NCBI GenBank assembly: GCA_030847615.1
Contig: JAUMIR010000004.1
Location: 76,353,001 to 76,417,000, forward strand
Length of the DNA stretch: 64,000 nucleotides
Reading direction: 5' to 3'
DNA from: Gambelia wislizenii
Lineage: Eukaryota > Chordata > Lepidosauria > Squamata > Crotaphytidae
Part shown: piece after piece, positions 21,471 to 32,759 of the stretch
Layout: each line of letters opens with the position of its first letter
Numbering within the stretch: position 1 is the stretch's first letter
Program-made: the position numbers and the translations under genes
The notes under the pieces: generated by a model
What the model was told of the DNA's origin: nothing
What the model saw: the letters and a program-made list of their open reading frames with translations, nothing else
The model's database searches: none

Positions 21471-22192
21471 TTTTGAAAATGTCCAGGCTTTTTGCATCTG
21501 AAACAGCATTTCACATAGCTGCAGGCTAACCCCTCCATATTAGATACCTCTGGGTGTGTTTCAGTGCTCTACCAATTGTGTCTGGTAATTTTGTGGCTGT
21601 TTATTCCCCTCCAACCAGGAATCAAATTGCTTGCATTGGACCTCTGCCAGAATATGCCCAGCTACCAGGTCTACAGACAAATCACGCTCCCTGGTGGTCT
21701 GCAGAGTGTACATTAGGAAATCCCATCCCTTTGGCAAACTGCCCAATAAAATAAAACACTTATGGGCTTCTGGAATGTCCACTCCTCTGTTGGCCACCTC
21801 TTGAAAAAGCTCATTTCCTCCAAATGAGCTTTCACACAGCCTCCAGTAGACAGCTTTATGTTATAAAGTCTCTTAGTCCATATCATCTTTGAGAGGCAGG
21901 ATGAATTCTTATGAACTGTTTTCAAAGCTGTCCAAAGCTGAAAGGCTGTCTTTGCTGGGACCGAGTGTATTAACTGGGAGGGGCTGAACGATAAGAGAAT
22001 TGCAGCTCTAGCCTTGTGGTCTGCTAGCCTGAACAGTGCTTTTTCATCTTCAGAACCCTCTGGGATCACACTTTCATTTTGCAAAACATGCTACAAATTG
22101 CCCTTAATTAATAAAGCCTCCATATATAAACTCCAGGCTGGATAATTTTCATCAGCCAATTTCTCAAAACAAACGTGGCTAGTATCTGCCAT
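21471..22192 (-). pseudogene. Copia gag with zinc knuckle
   Basis: Gag forms the virus-like particle. The start at 22,192 (ATG on the minus strand) opens a short 'KLADENYPAWSLYMEALLI' block typical of copia gag N-termini, broken by a stop about 33 codons in. Further pieces are 'AFQLWTALKTVHK' (near 21,920) and 'CFILLGSLPKGWDFLMYTLQ' (near 21,720-21,770). The zinc knuckle near 21,475-21,515 reads C-x2-C-x4-H-x4-Y; the last cysteine is replaced by tyrosine. Several stops and shifts make it inactive. Confidence 0.85.
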
Positions 22193-22390
22193 TGTGCTGT
22201 CTGAATAAAAAAAAATCTCCAGCTATGAAATACAAACAGCTGGCAGCTCTTCAAAGCTGCTTGAAGATAGCTCTAACACAGAGCCTGGCTGAAACTTAAC
22301 TGTTTCACAGCCAACTAGCCAAAAACACTCAAAAACAAAAAGATGCTGGGAACTTTTCAGGGTGCACCTTAGCTAATCTGAGATCAATCA

Positions 22391-22407
22391 GCTGGGCCCA
22401 TAATCAC
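22391..22407 (-). promoter_or_regulatory. Primer-binding site matching the anticodon arm of initiator tRNA-Met
   Basis: Next to the 5' LTR edge the plus strand reads GCTGGGCCCATAA (22,391-22,403), which is the sequence of the anticodon stem-loop of eukaryotic initiator tRNA-Met (CAU anticodon inside). The minus-strand RNA would therefore pair with an internal part of the tRNA, not its 3' end. Half-tRNA priming of this kind is known for Drosophila copia and yeast Ty5. Four bases (TCAC) separate the match from the LTR. Confidence 0.8.
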
Positions 22408-22778
22408 TGTCAGGGGATGATAGGATACTCAATCCCCAGCAGAAGCAAAAAAAACTATCCAAGCAGACTTAGTAGCAACCCGTTCCCAAGAATACTCACA
22501 CACAGAGTGTTTAATGTCCAAATAAGCAGGAGGCACTTTTATCTTCAAAGTCAAACAGTTGCAATATACTGTACAGAAATATTTACAATTGAAGGAGAAA
22601 TTGCTTCACCAGGCATCAACATTCACAAGAAGAGAGAAGGAAGTGAGCTCTGTTCTGAGCCCTCTAGTGGCCTGACTAGGCATGACTTGGTAGTTCATGG
22701 AGTCAGCCATTATGACTCAGTATGATTCTGCAGTTGTTCGGCCATTTTATAATAGAGTTCAATCTCTGACTCCTGACA
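22408..22778 (-). repeat. 5' LTR of the copia element (371 bp)
   Basis: Starts TGTCAGGGGATGATAGGATA and ends 'actcctgaca' on the plus strand; the ends form the short inverted repeat TGTCAGG/CCTGACA. It should hold the promoter for the element in minus orientation, but I could not pick a single convincing TATA box. Confidence 0.95.
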
Positions 22779-23629
22779 TCAAATGTTTATTGAATGTATT
22801 AAGTCTGTGGCCCATTATTTTGTTTTCCATGTTTGTTGATAGATTTTTCTTAGAATTGGAACAGATTCTTCACCTACAGTTTGAAATAACTGTTGGAAAG
22901 CCATTTATGACTGGTGGTTTAACTTTTCCCAAGTGCTTTGAGAGCAGAACGCATTTCACTTTCTAAAATTGTAGGTTCCTCATCACACGGTTTTTCCTTG
23001 AAGGAATCTGTCATCCTTTCAACTCTTTTGTTTAGTTCTTCAGTTTATTGCTTCTATCATCTTTTTATTTTATCCTGATTAGGTAATGTGTTCTCCTGTT
23101 GGTCATAAACCACCTCTATTTTTGATTTAAATTTATTAGATCTTATGGAATAGGTATTGTATTGTTATTTCTTTTTTGTTGTCCTGATTTTTTTGCATTG
23201 GTTATTTTATTAGTTCTCTTTGTTACTACATACAAGTCACTGAACAGTTGCATTAAGTATTCTGATCCTATTTCTGTTACTTTTTACTTTTGCTTCTTAT
23301 CTGTTCTTAATAGTTTGAAGAATTTTATCAGTCATCTAATGAGGCTCCTCTTTCTTTTTGGCGATGGATACAGTCTTTTTGTATTCTTTGATTTCAGTCC
23401 AGAATTCTTCTGGTTCCCAGTCTATTAGGTTTAGTAATGCAAATTTGTTCTTTGCATGGTCTTTAAAATCTACAGGAATTTGAGTTGCCAGGTGAAATAA
23501 GGGACGGCTCCAGTCTCCTTAATAGTTTAACAGTCCTCTTCCACTAACTATTAAAGAGACAGAAGCCCTTTGTTCCTCATTTCACCCAGCAACTCTAACA
23601 GGGATGTTCTTTAGATTAGATTTTGGCAC

Positions 23630-24345
23630 TATGCTTGATTTAATATACTTCTTTACCTTTTTGTAATATTTGATATTAGCAGTTCATGGTTTGTGCCACA
23701 ACCTGCTCCTGGTCTTGTTTTTGTAAAGAAAATAATGCTTTTCCATCTTCTGCTTTCAAATATGTAGTCTCTTTGATTTCTATACTGGCCATCCAGTAAA
23801 GTCCATGTAACAGTTGTTGGTTTGGCTGCCAGAACAACCACAGCATAAGTGGTTAGCCTCACAAAATTTGATGAGTGACTACCCTGCTTCATTTCTTGAC
23901 CCTAAGCCAAATTCACCAACAATATTTGGTTCTGCTCTGGTTCCTATTTTTGGATTCCAGTCAGTTATGATTATTAGCAGGTTGTGTTTGGTATATGATC
24001 AATTTTTTGCTGATTGCCAGCATAAAACCTTTCAGTCTCCTCCTACTTGGCCTCTGTAGTTGGAGGATAAACTTGGATTATGGTTATGTTGATAGATTTT
24101 CCCTGATGTCTTATTGATACTATTTGGTCAGACTTTGCATTATATGCCCTGACTGCTTTTGCTACATCTTGCTTTGCTATTAATGCCATCTCATTTTTTC
24201 TTAGATGTTCATTCCCCAAGTAAAATGCTATGTAATTGTCTGATTGAAATTACCCCATTCCAGTCCACTTTAGCTCTGTTGATGCATTCCATTTCTTGTT
24301 TTACGATTTCTTGCTATGCCTTGATTCATGGTTCTTACATTCCAT
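23630..24345 (-). pseudogene. BovB endonuclease domain pseudogene
   Basis: BovB encodes an apurinic-type endonuclease that nicks target DNA. The minus strand reads, with stops and shifts, 'GLEWGNFN' near 24,270, an 'ITDWNPKIGTR' block near 23,930-23,970 (GDWN in active copies, the D-x-N catalytic pair), 'TWTLLDGQYRNQRDYIF' near 23,760-23,810 and 'KTRPGAGCGTNHELLI' near 23,680-23,720, which includes the closing histidine (usually S-D-H). Catalytic aspartates in the last motif are replaced (TNH), and stops occur near 24,050 and 23,880. Not functional. Confidence 0.85.
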
Positions 24346-24584
24346 TCAGATTCCAGAGTTGCTATTATATGCCTTGTTCCGCTTCAGACTCTCCTTTCAC
24401 ATCTAAGCATATGAACACTCGAATGTCCTTTTGGCTTGAGTCCATTTGTGTCATTAGAAGCAGCACTATGCATACTTATTCTTTTCTCTGCTCCTGTAGC
24501 AGGTTGCGTTCCTTTTGACAGGGTGTGTGTGTCATCTTCTAGCACAACATCTTGCTTCATTTTGGAGAGTGTGTATATTCTTTC

Positions 24585-24620
24585 TTTCTTTTTGTCTGTC
24601 TGTCTGTCTTTCTTTCTCCC
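24585..24620. repeat. Pyrimidine microsatellite (TTTC/TCTG)n
   Basis: TTTC units then TCTG units then TTTC. It lies in what would be the 5' region of the BovB copy. Confidence 0.85.
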
Positions 24621-24771
24621 TTTGTTCACATTGGGTTCATGTTGGTCTGAATCCAAACCCACAAGGGACAAGAGATCATGAGGATCACTGAGAACTCCAA
24701 CTTTCCCCTGCCTTAGATCTCAGCTGTAGTGTACCTAAAGCACCAGCTGCAGCAGGGATAGGAATCATGCA

Positions 24772-24868
24772 GCCTTCAAGTTGTTGTTGGCCTGCAGCTC
24801 TCCAAATTCCTTACCATTGGTACACTGGCTAGGCTGCTGGGAATTAAAGTCCAACAATACATGGGGAT
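24772..24868. repeat. Foldback hAT-like MITE remnant
   Basis: 'cagccttcaagttgttgttg', 'tggtacactggctaggctgc' and 'tgggaattaaagtccaacaa' match the family described at 3.57 kb (consensus 'gactacaactcccat' and 'gttgtagtccaacaa'). Degenerate. Confidence 0.5.
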
Positions 24869-27390
24869 TATTTCCACTTAGCCATAGGCACATGCTCCTC
24901 TGCTCCTCATGACTTCCCACCCCCACTAGGAGATGCTGGAAGGTTTGAGACAGTCTTGGCAATCCTCTCCCACCAATTATTTCTGATGTCTCCCTCCCCC
25001 CCCCGTAGAAAACAGGGCCTCTTCTGTATCCCCTAAGTAGCTAGCTGCCCTCAGGTGTGACGGAGGATGTTGTCCTGTTCAGCTCCTAGCCTGGTCAGTA
25101 TTTGTATGTGGAATAGTGAAGGGAGGCCATCTTGTCTTTTGCCTCAGGAAGTCTTGGACAAACCCTGGTAGTTCCTCCCACAGCGTTGGTGCTCTGTGCA
25201 GCTAGAAGAACTGTCCCAAATAAATTAACTGCAGGATTTACTGGGATATTAGGAGCAAGGGGAAGGGCTGGATCAGGCAGGGAGAAGCTTAAATGATGGG
25301 AGGAAGGAACTCCCTTCACCAAAAAAAATGTTGTGGACCCTTTGTTTGTTAATAATAAATAGAAGAGTCTTTTGGTTTTACTGCTCTTAAGAAACATATA
25401 CCTACTTGCCACCAGAGATGAACCAGAACCATCTGTTCAGTTTGGGATACTCAGACTTTGCAGCTGGTATTAGCTTGCCTTACCTACCAAGCCATCACAT
25501 AATTGGCATGTTAAAAAAACCCATAAAGCATATATGTAGGACAAAGAAAGAACTCTGCAAAAATGGGTCATACATTCTGGACTCTGATCATTTCATTCTC
25601 CAGTGAAACTCTATTTAAAGTGCTTTCATTTGTGTACAGAGTGATACTTTCATACTCCCCTGATATATATAGTTCTCAATGAAGATTGATGTTTAATTAG
25701 AAGATTGATTGATGCCAGTGCCTATCTTTCTGGATCTGAACCAGCGATTTGGAAAACGAAAAGCTCCACTAGTCCATTACCAACTACCCCAGCTCTAATC
25801 ACACATGCTCATAAACCATTTTAAGGACCAACTTCTTGGACATGAGAAGAATGGCACCATCATTACATTACATTAGGGTGAAGTTTGCCTTTTGACTGAA
25901 ATGTGTGAGTAGCACAGAAGCAAAGAGCCTACTGATATGTCTGTTAGCTTCAATGGGAACTTTGCATATGTATTAAGAGGAGAATAAAAAGAAGCTTTGG
26001 TCTGAGGTGTGGGGAGCACATGAGACACTTGTCACTAGATCAAGACAAAACCATCACAATCAGAGCAAAGCAGGAGAGACAGTATGTCTGATAATAACTG
26101 CTAGCAAGGGCTTATGACTGCATTAGTACCCCCTCCATGCTTATGCTGCACAGAAAACCTTTCAAGGTTCTATATCTCAAGGAGCAAAGTCCCACCAGAT
26201 TATATAAGAGAGGCAGTGAGGTCTAATTTTTGGCTGCTAAATGAAGGATGGGGGCATACTCCTTCCCACATCCATCACCTGTCAATGTTGTGTCACTTTA
26301 CATTCCTCTATTTTCGCACAACCCCATATGGCCTTTTCTTCTCTGCCACTCCTTTCCAAGGCAGAGCTGATTTAGAGGAGAAATTACTCCAAACACAGAA
26401 GGATGAAGGTGCAAAGAACTTGGGAAACGATGTGCAAAAATATTCATTTTGTTTTAAGGCTTAGCTGGAATGTTTACTGGGGAGTTTTCATGTTCAGGTT
26501 GGCTGACTTTTATTGAGAAAATCTGCTTAACCTATGAGCCTAGTACTTTTTGTAATTAGAATGGCTTTTGACTTTCCATTTCCAAACATCTAGTATGCAT
26601 TCAGTCCACTAATATATTTCTCCTGGGTCCCAAAACCACCCTCTGGTGATGCCATTGCCCTCTCTCTGGCTTTTCTTCGCAAACGAAGAATGATGCCATT
26701 GCAGCCCCCACACAATTCATGATGTACATCCAGTTAAACATCTCATAAATAGGAGATTTCCCCCACAAAACAAATACCAGCTTCATGGGAGGTATTTTCC
26801 TCAGGACCAAAGCAAAGGAGGAAAGTTTTAAATTCTCCCTCCACACCTGCTGTACTCCCAATAATCAACCACCACCACCACCAGCAGCTGATACTGTTTG
26901 CATTTCTCTGTGTTAAGATAAGCATTCAACCATCTAACTCTCAGGTCTAGTTTGGCCCTTAGGTGACAAAGAAAAGATTGGCTTGAACCTATAAACCACC
27001 ACACAACTGCAGACCCACCAACATTTCAGTGATGAAAATCATGATGCATGTGCTCAAGCAACATCAGAGTGTGGTCAGATGACAAAAGTTATTAATGAGG
27101 AAGAACACACAAGGCAGGAGAAGCTGCAGCAGTTTGCTTATGCCTGAGCCTACTGAGGAGGGCAAAATTCCTTCCTCTCCTTTCCTCTCCCCCTGCTGAA
27201 TTTACTGAGTACAAATTACTTTTGCACTTTTAACTCAGTTTGCAGCAATAGAAGTAAGCTGAGGGCAAAGGAGAAAAGTGGGAGGAGGAAAGAGAAACAG
27301 ATATTTTAAAAGAAGCTGAAAAAATGGGAAGACAGAGGATTAATTGGGACTGCCTCTGCCAAATCAGGACAGTTGGAAGCTATACAACCA
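24869..27390. other. No gene recognised
   Basis: Unique-looking sequence with scattered short frames of no recognisable family. A (CCA)n patch sits at 26,869-26,886. No element ends were identified. Confidence 0.5.
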
Positions 27391-27470
27391 GTGGTGGCAC
27401 TAGGAGGGTGAGGAGAGGCTGAACTGCACCAAGTGACACCATCAAAAGAAGGGGTGGCACTGGTCTAACT
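27391..27470 (+). repeat. Unnamed repeat, plus copy
   Basis: 'gtggcactaggagggtgagg', 'ggctgaactgcaccaagtga' aligns with the complement of 35,470-35,550. Roughly 75% similar over 75 bp by eye. Possibly an old MITE or SINE piece; the family is not recognised. Confidence 0.5.
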
Positions 27471-29641
27471 AATGCTACAGTATGCAACTGGTGAAACAAC
27501 ACCTGGAGCAATGGTCTCTTGACTAGTGTCATACTACAGCTACTGATGGGGAGGTGTTGGCTCTACCTCTGCAAGTAACATAACAGCTGTTAACTTCAGC
27601 AATGCTATTTGATTAATTTTAACTATTTTGTGTCATATTGCCCCAACAGCACTTATCAAGGAAAATAAAGAAAACAACTCAGGCATAGCAAGAATTCCAG
27701 TGGCACTTGCTTCTTCGCTATTATTACATTTGCTTTCTGGTGACAGTTGTAGCTGGATTGATGATCCAGATTATAATGGGGAAATGGGTTCAAATTTATG
27801 CATCCCCTCACTTTAAAGAAGAAAGCAGAGTGCAAAAAATTTAGAGTTTCATGGGACTGCTACTCTCACTTTTTAAAACTATAGGCAAGACACACATTTT
27901 TCACACACACACACAGCAGACATATCTCACAGGTCACAAACACTTGCAGCTCTCTGTGCCTGTCCTTCACATGTCCTCAAGTACGCAGCATGGGTGTTTC
28001 TCATGTAAACACTTTACATGTTTACCTTGGGAAACAATAACCAAACACTGGCATACCCACAAGGCCACATAAAGGACAAAGCATCTGTAACATGACAAGT
28101 GATCAGCATAAATTTGGTTCGTAAGGAAATAATTTTTTCCCTTTGAAAAAATGGAAAATGAAGAGGTTTACAAATATAGCAACTTAGAGCATAAATGTGA
28201 TTTATTCGGCATTTTTTTTAAAAAAATGTTTCTACACTATTAAAAAAAACAGTTTCCCCTCATAATAAGCAAATGCTGCTTGAAAGCAAAAGTGACTTAG
28301 CATACATTTAAAAAAAAATAAAAAAACCACACGAATAGCAAGGAAGCAGGAATTTTCTAAGCTAAGATACACGGACATAGGCAAAGTATTAACTGACAAC
28401 ACTAGCATTATAAGAGGTCTGCCAAGAGAACTCCACCTACAAATTATTATTCCAAAATGGGTCAGAACATCAGCTCTGTGCTTTACTGTTTCTCTCAGAG
28501 GAAGGATAGGGCAGCCATACCAATGGGATCGGGACATAGTTACATATAATAGAACTGCACCATCTCCTCCTGTTATTCATTCCTGTGAGCCAGGCAGCTC
28601 TTCTGTGGCAGATAACCTGCATTCCCTTCTGTGGGATGGCATTGCACTTGCTTCCATTCCCCCCCTTCCCCCCCCTAGGGAACCCCAGTGCTTTGCTTGA
28701 GGGCACTGAGTGAATCATCCAGTAACACAGAAATCTCCAAGTCCTCTTTAGCAGTCCCAGGAGGATGCAGATCTGAGGGAAGTCGGCAGAGAAGATGCCT
28801 GCAGCAATGTCAGTTCTAGAACAGTCGGGCTGACAGGATTCTGAGCAGGGATTAAGGTTGGGATCAGGGATGCAGGGGAAATGAAAAAAGATTCTGGCTT
28901 TCAGGCATGCTTCTGTTGTGTTTGTCTTGCTGTTTGTTCTTAAGGAAGATTGACTCCCTGGACATTTGACTTTAAAAAGCCTGAGATCACCTTCATGAAA
29001 GGCCACGCTGTTTGCCTAAATACCACGTAGTTTCTGCCCCAGCCAAAGACTTGTGTTAACAGAACAGGGCTGGCAAAACTCAGAGAGTTCACAGCTTCTG
29101 AGAGGCTGGTTCATGCATGATGCACATACATCACATTGATTAATGTACACTTAATGCCTGGCAGCAGAAAATGCAAACAGACTCCACTGAACAGCAGTGC
29201 ACTTGTGGGGACATGATTCAGTTTCTCTCTTTTTCATTTACAGTGGTCAATTCACACATGCAAGTCATCCCTGATACTGCAGTTGTTATTCAGTGAACAT
29301 GGTTGTGTGAAACCAACCCTCTCAGCTTGTCTGCGGCTACTGTCACAGCTGCTTTTCAACGTCTGTCAGGTTTGGAAAACTCAGTACAGTGGATGGACTT
29401 GTTCAAGAAAAGCCTGCAGTACGAGTGGGAAATCAAATTATCCCTGGCTAGATTTATTTGAAAACATTGAAAGGCAATACAAGTATTATCTTTACTATTT
29501 TCTATATATTTATAACTTACCCTTCTTCAAGGTGTGCAGAGCAGTATTTTGTCCACATTCATTTATTGATTGGGTTTATGTCCCACATTTCTTCTAAAAC
29601 TGGGAGTCAAAATGGCACAGAGCAAGATTTTTTAAGAACTC
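27471..29641. other. No gene recognised
   Basis: Includes a minus-strand open frame from about 29,000 to 28,470 which starts at a GTG and has no recognisable motif. A short CA run is at 27,903-27,914 and A/T-rich sequence at 28,205-28,330. No clear repeat family. Confidence 0.45.
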
Positions 29642-29692
29642 TGTGTGTGTATGTGTGTGTGAAAGTGAGTGAGAGAGAAAGAGAGAGAGAGA
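29642..29692. repeat. (TG)n(GA)n microsatellite
   Basis: About nine TG units with one TA interruption, then GAAAGTGAGT and (GA)n. Confidence 0.95.
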
Positions 29693-29915
29693 ATACTCGG
29701 GATGCTTATCAAATGTACAGACAACACCATGCTCAGAGGGGTAAATAATACTTCAGAAGAAAAACATCAGGATTCAAGATGACCTTAACAAATTAAAGAA
29801 CTAGGTCAATGCAAATAAATTTAATTTCAACAAGGATACATGTAAACTTCTACAATAGGCAGGAAAGATCACATGCACACATATAGAATGGTTGGCATTT
29901 GGCTTGGCAGTAGTA

Positions 29916-30130
29916 TGGTTGTCCCTTCATATTCACTGGAGTTTGGTTCCAGGACCCCCCATGGATACCAAAATCCGTGAATACTCAAGTCCCATTATAT
30001 AAGGTGTCCCTTATATAAGATGGCAAAATCAAGGTTTGCTTTTTGGATTATTATTATTTTAAAGAATATTTTCAAGACGTGAATACTTAAATCCGCGGAT
30101 ACCAAATCCATGGATACGGAGGGACAACTG
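29916..30130. mobile_element. Tigger/pogo-like MITE (215 bp) in CR1
   Basis: Termini TGGTTGTCCCTTCATATTCA and, complemented, CAGTTGTCCCTCCGTATCCA, each bordered by TA (29,914-29,915 and 30,131-30,132). 'gtcccattatataaggtgtc' in the middle is typical of these elements. No coding capacity; it would depend on a transposase in trans. Confidence 0.85.
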
Positions 30131-30640
30131 TATATGTAAAAAGAATCTAGGGGTCTTATTAGACTACAAGCTAAACAGGAGTCAAAAGTGTGATGTGGTG
30201 GCAAAAACCTCCAATGCAATTCTATGGGGCATCAATAGGAGTATAGTGTCCATATCAAGGGAAGTAATAGTGCCACCCTATTCTGCTTTTGACAGGACTC
30301 ACCTTGAGTACAGTATCTAGTTCTAGGCACCACAGTTTAAGAAGGATATTGTCATGCAAGAACATGTCCAGAGAAAAATGACTAAGATGGCAAAGGGTCT
30401 GGAAACCAAATTTATGAGGAACAGCTGAGGGAGCCAGGTATGTTTAGCATGGAGAAGAGAAAAGTGAGAGGTTATATGATATTTGAAGGGCTGTCTTGTG
30501 GGAAATGGAGGAAGCTTGCTTTCTGCTGCTCTAGATAGTAGGAGCCAAACTAACAGATTCAAATTATAAAAAAAAAGTTTATAATTATACATTTAGAAGA
30601 ACTTCCTGTGGTAAGTACTGTCAGATGGTAAAATGGATTA

Positions 30641-30904
30641 TAGTAGGACACCCATATCCGTTGATTCATTATCCACTGATTCAGTTATCCACATGACACA
30701 AAACAGCACACCTACCATAGAGTCCTCCTAGAAAATGCATAGAGAAGCATCCTCTCTAGATATTTTCTAGGTCCTCCAAGACAACTCTATGGTATTTTAA
30801 ACCAGAAGTCACCTTATTTTCAATGGTATTCACTGTTATCCATGGTTTTCTGTATCCATGGGGGCCCTCAGGACCAATCCCCCATGGATATGGGGCTCCT
30901 ACTG
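30641..30904. mobile_element. Tigger/pogo-like MITE (264 bp) in CR1
   Basis: Termini TAGTAGGACACCCATATCCG and, complemented, CAGTAGGAGCCCCATATCCA, with TA on both sides (30,639-30,640 and 30,905-30,906). Inside is a second inverted pair around 'tagagtcctcctagaaaatg' and 'attttctaggtcctccaaga'. It belongs to a different subfamily from the 29.9-kb copy. Confidence 0.87.
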
Positions 30905-31867
30905 TACCTCAAAAGGTCATGGACTCTCCTTTGCTGGAGGCTTTTAGGGATGCTTTATCATGGATCTCCTGCATCAGCAGGGGGTTGGACTGTATGACTT
31001 TTGGGGTCTCTTCCAATTCTCTAATTCTCCAATTTTATCAGAAACACAAAACGTTATATTAAAAACACAATTAGGCACATTATAACATTAAAGCACAATT
31101 AGGTTGATGACAATTTAAAAAGCAGACCAGTTTTAAAATAGTACAGTATCCACCTGTTAAAAGTCTCTTCCTCAGCAGCCCACAGACTGCTAAAAGCCCA
31201 CTGGAATAAAGAAGTGTGGAATCCTGTCTTTGTAAGTGGATTTACTTATGCAGGAATTAGAATTGCACAGTTGCATAACATCCATATCCAGTAGAGATTA
31301 TTACGTTGCAGAGGCAGCAAAGTGTCAGATGTACTTTGGTGCACAATGGGACAGATGTGCATAGGTCCTGATGCACATGGCATCAGTCCTGGTTTGTATC
31401 AGGTAACAATGTACATTGGGCACTCTTGCTAGTGTCCTGTTACGCATCCTTGCAATGAAGTAAAGGGGTTTCTTAGAACCCTTGCTATGTAACCAGGTAT
31501 ACATAGAATTACATAACATAACAGGTCATATTTGATTCCAGCAGAAGTCTTTGTCTCCTGGAGAAGGTTAGTCTAGCCTGACTTAAAAGAAGTCACACAG
31601 CCTGGGAGCAGCCATTTAGAAGCCCCTCTCTCACATCTGCACCAAACATGCCTCAGAGGGTTGTGGAACCAAGTGAAGGGTTTCCTCAGAGATCTCAAAA
31701 CTCCAATGGGAAAATACAGTCCTTCAAGTGGCTTAGACCCAAGACATACAATGTTTGAGTAAGGAAGATTAAGGTAATGACTTGCAAAAATAAAAATAAA
31801 AATCCCGCCACCCAGCCATATGGATTCTCTATATTTCATCTCAGTTCATTAGCCTTTGTCCCACACT

Positions 31868-31965
31868 GTTGTTGTTGTTGTTGCTGTTGTGTGCCTTCAA
31901 GTCATTTCTGATTTACAGCAACTCTATTGCAAACCTATCACAGAGTTTTCTCACAAAAGAGCTGT
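31868..31965 (-). repeat. Sauria-type SINE tail fragment
   Basis: (GTT)n then 'gtgtgccttcaagtcatttc', 'tgatttacagcaactctatt' and 'aacctatcacagagttttct', the complement of the SINE tail and part of the body. Head missing. Confidence 0.8.
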
Positions 31966-32527
31966 TGCAGCAGCATATTTCAGGTTTCTTGAGTGTCATG
32001 AAACCCTGATAAGAAGACTCCTAGACAGGCAAGAATCTTCACAGTTTGGGACTCATTCTGCATGAAAAATGCAATTTGCTGCAGAATAATAAATTATCTC
32101 CCCAGAAAACAAGTTTCTTGCACAGAACTAAGCATTTTCAGTAAAGAAAAACTGTTTTCTGTGCAGAAAATGCTCTTTTCTGCACAAAATTGATATTTTT
32201 GCACAGAATAAATTCCAAATTGTGAGAAGTTTTAGAAAACTCTACAGGCTTCAATTACTTTCTCACAGTGAGAAGATAAGAATGTTCAAATCATTTGTTC
32301 ATGTCTGTAAGAAAAAACATTATGAAGATTTACATCCCTAAGCCATGGCTGATCTTTTACTGATAATATCTTCCCTGTGTAATTTGAGCTATTTTTAAAA
32401 TCAGATTTTTAATTTAGGATTGCTGGGCCTGGAGAGGGTGGAAATGCAAGGCAATTCATCTCAACGGTGACCAGTGATTTTCATGTCAGGAATACAATGG
32501 ACCCACTCTTGGATTTATTCCATATGT

Positions 32528-32640
32528 TAAAGGAGTTATCCAAGGTACTGAATTATACACCAAACCTAGGTTCAGCACCTTGGCTAGCTCCTTTAACCTC
32601 TGGAATGAAACCCAGGGTAGCTTCACCATGGCTCTCTTCG
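32528..32640 (+). repeat. Small foldback repeat, copy 1
   Basis: Inverted arms 'taaaggagttatccaaggta' and 'accttggctagctcctttaa' enclose about 30 bp; 'gaatgaaacccagggtag' follows. Related copies at 35,688 and 58,815 keep the arms and a following 'aacccaaag / aaaccctgg' segment. A MITE-like element with very short loop. Confidence 0.65.
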
Positions 32641-32759
32641 TCGGTGTCAAGATCTGCCTCTCCCTGCAGGACTGGGCCCCTGGCTGCTAAAGCTGGCTCT
32701 GCCTCTCTGTGCAGGACTAAGCCCTGGTTGTGGAAGTCTTGAAGGAACCAGGGCCAAGC

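Larger units (their letters stand above)
17584..22778 (-). mobile_element. Ty1/copia-class LTR retrotransposon inserted in BovB
   Basis: Two direct repeats with TG...CA ends (17,584-18,027 and 22,408-22,778) flank 4.4 kb of internal DNA. On the minus strand the order is 5' LTR, primer-binding site, gag with zinc knuckle, protease, integrase, reverse transcriptase, RNase H, polypurine tract, 3' LTR. Integrase before reverse transcriptase is the diagnostic copia order (gypsy and retroviruses have the reverse). Total about 5.2 kb, normal for copia. The LTRs differ at very roughly 8% of aligned positions by eye plus one microsatellite gap, and the genes are broken, so it is not recent. Flanking 5-mers GAAAA and TCAAA are not an exact target duplication. 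Confidence 0.93.
16365..24680 (-). mobile_element. BovB (RTE) LINE, interrupted by three later insertions
   Basis: Minus-strand BovB is present in four pieces: 24,680-22,779 (5' region, endonuclease, spacer), 17,583-17,230 (reverse transcriptase fragment), 17,080-16,735 (domain after reverse transcriptase) and 16,523-16,365 (3' end). The gaps are a copia-class element, an L2 tail and a Sauria SINE. Summed length is about 2.75 kb, a little under the usual 3.2 kb; a block of reverse transcriptase between 'YSKAFDCSDH' and the C-terminal part is missing. The 3' end has the squamate BovB text 'ggaagatcg..ttacagatgg' and 'aataaaggaagccaag' before a 'gacttgaaagg' tail. The 5' boundary near 24,680 is uncertain. 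Confidence 0.85.
29700..31040 (+). mobile_element. CR1 LINE fragment split by two Tigger-like MITEs
   Basis: The plus strand carries the non-coding and late-coding end of a CR1 copy in three pieces: 29,700-29,915 ('aaatttaatttcaacaagga', 'gcaggaaagatcacatgcac'), 30,131-30,640 ('ggggtcttattagactacaa', 'atcaataggagtatagtgtc', 'tctggaaaccaaatttatga', 'tttgaagggctgtcttgtgg') and 30,905-31,040 ('cctcaaaaggtcatggactc', 'gggggttggactgtatgact'). When the two MITEs and one TA each are removed the CR1 text joins in register. The tail repeat is reduced to 'attctctaattctcc'. Confidence 0.88.

Noticed and set aside
22391..22403. A tRNA-Met gene fragment at the GCTGGGCCCATAA match
   Set aside because: Only the anticodon-arm segment is present, and it sits exactly at the LTR edge where a primer-binding site belongs.
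28470..29006. 178-codon minus-strand frame
   Set aside because: Opens at GTG, no recognisable motif, no splice context; treated as chance.
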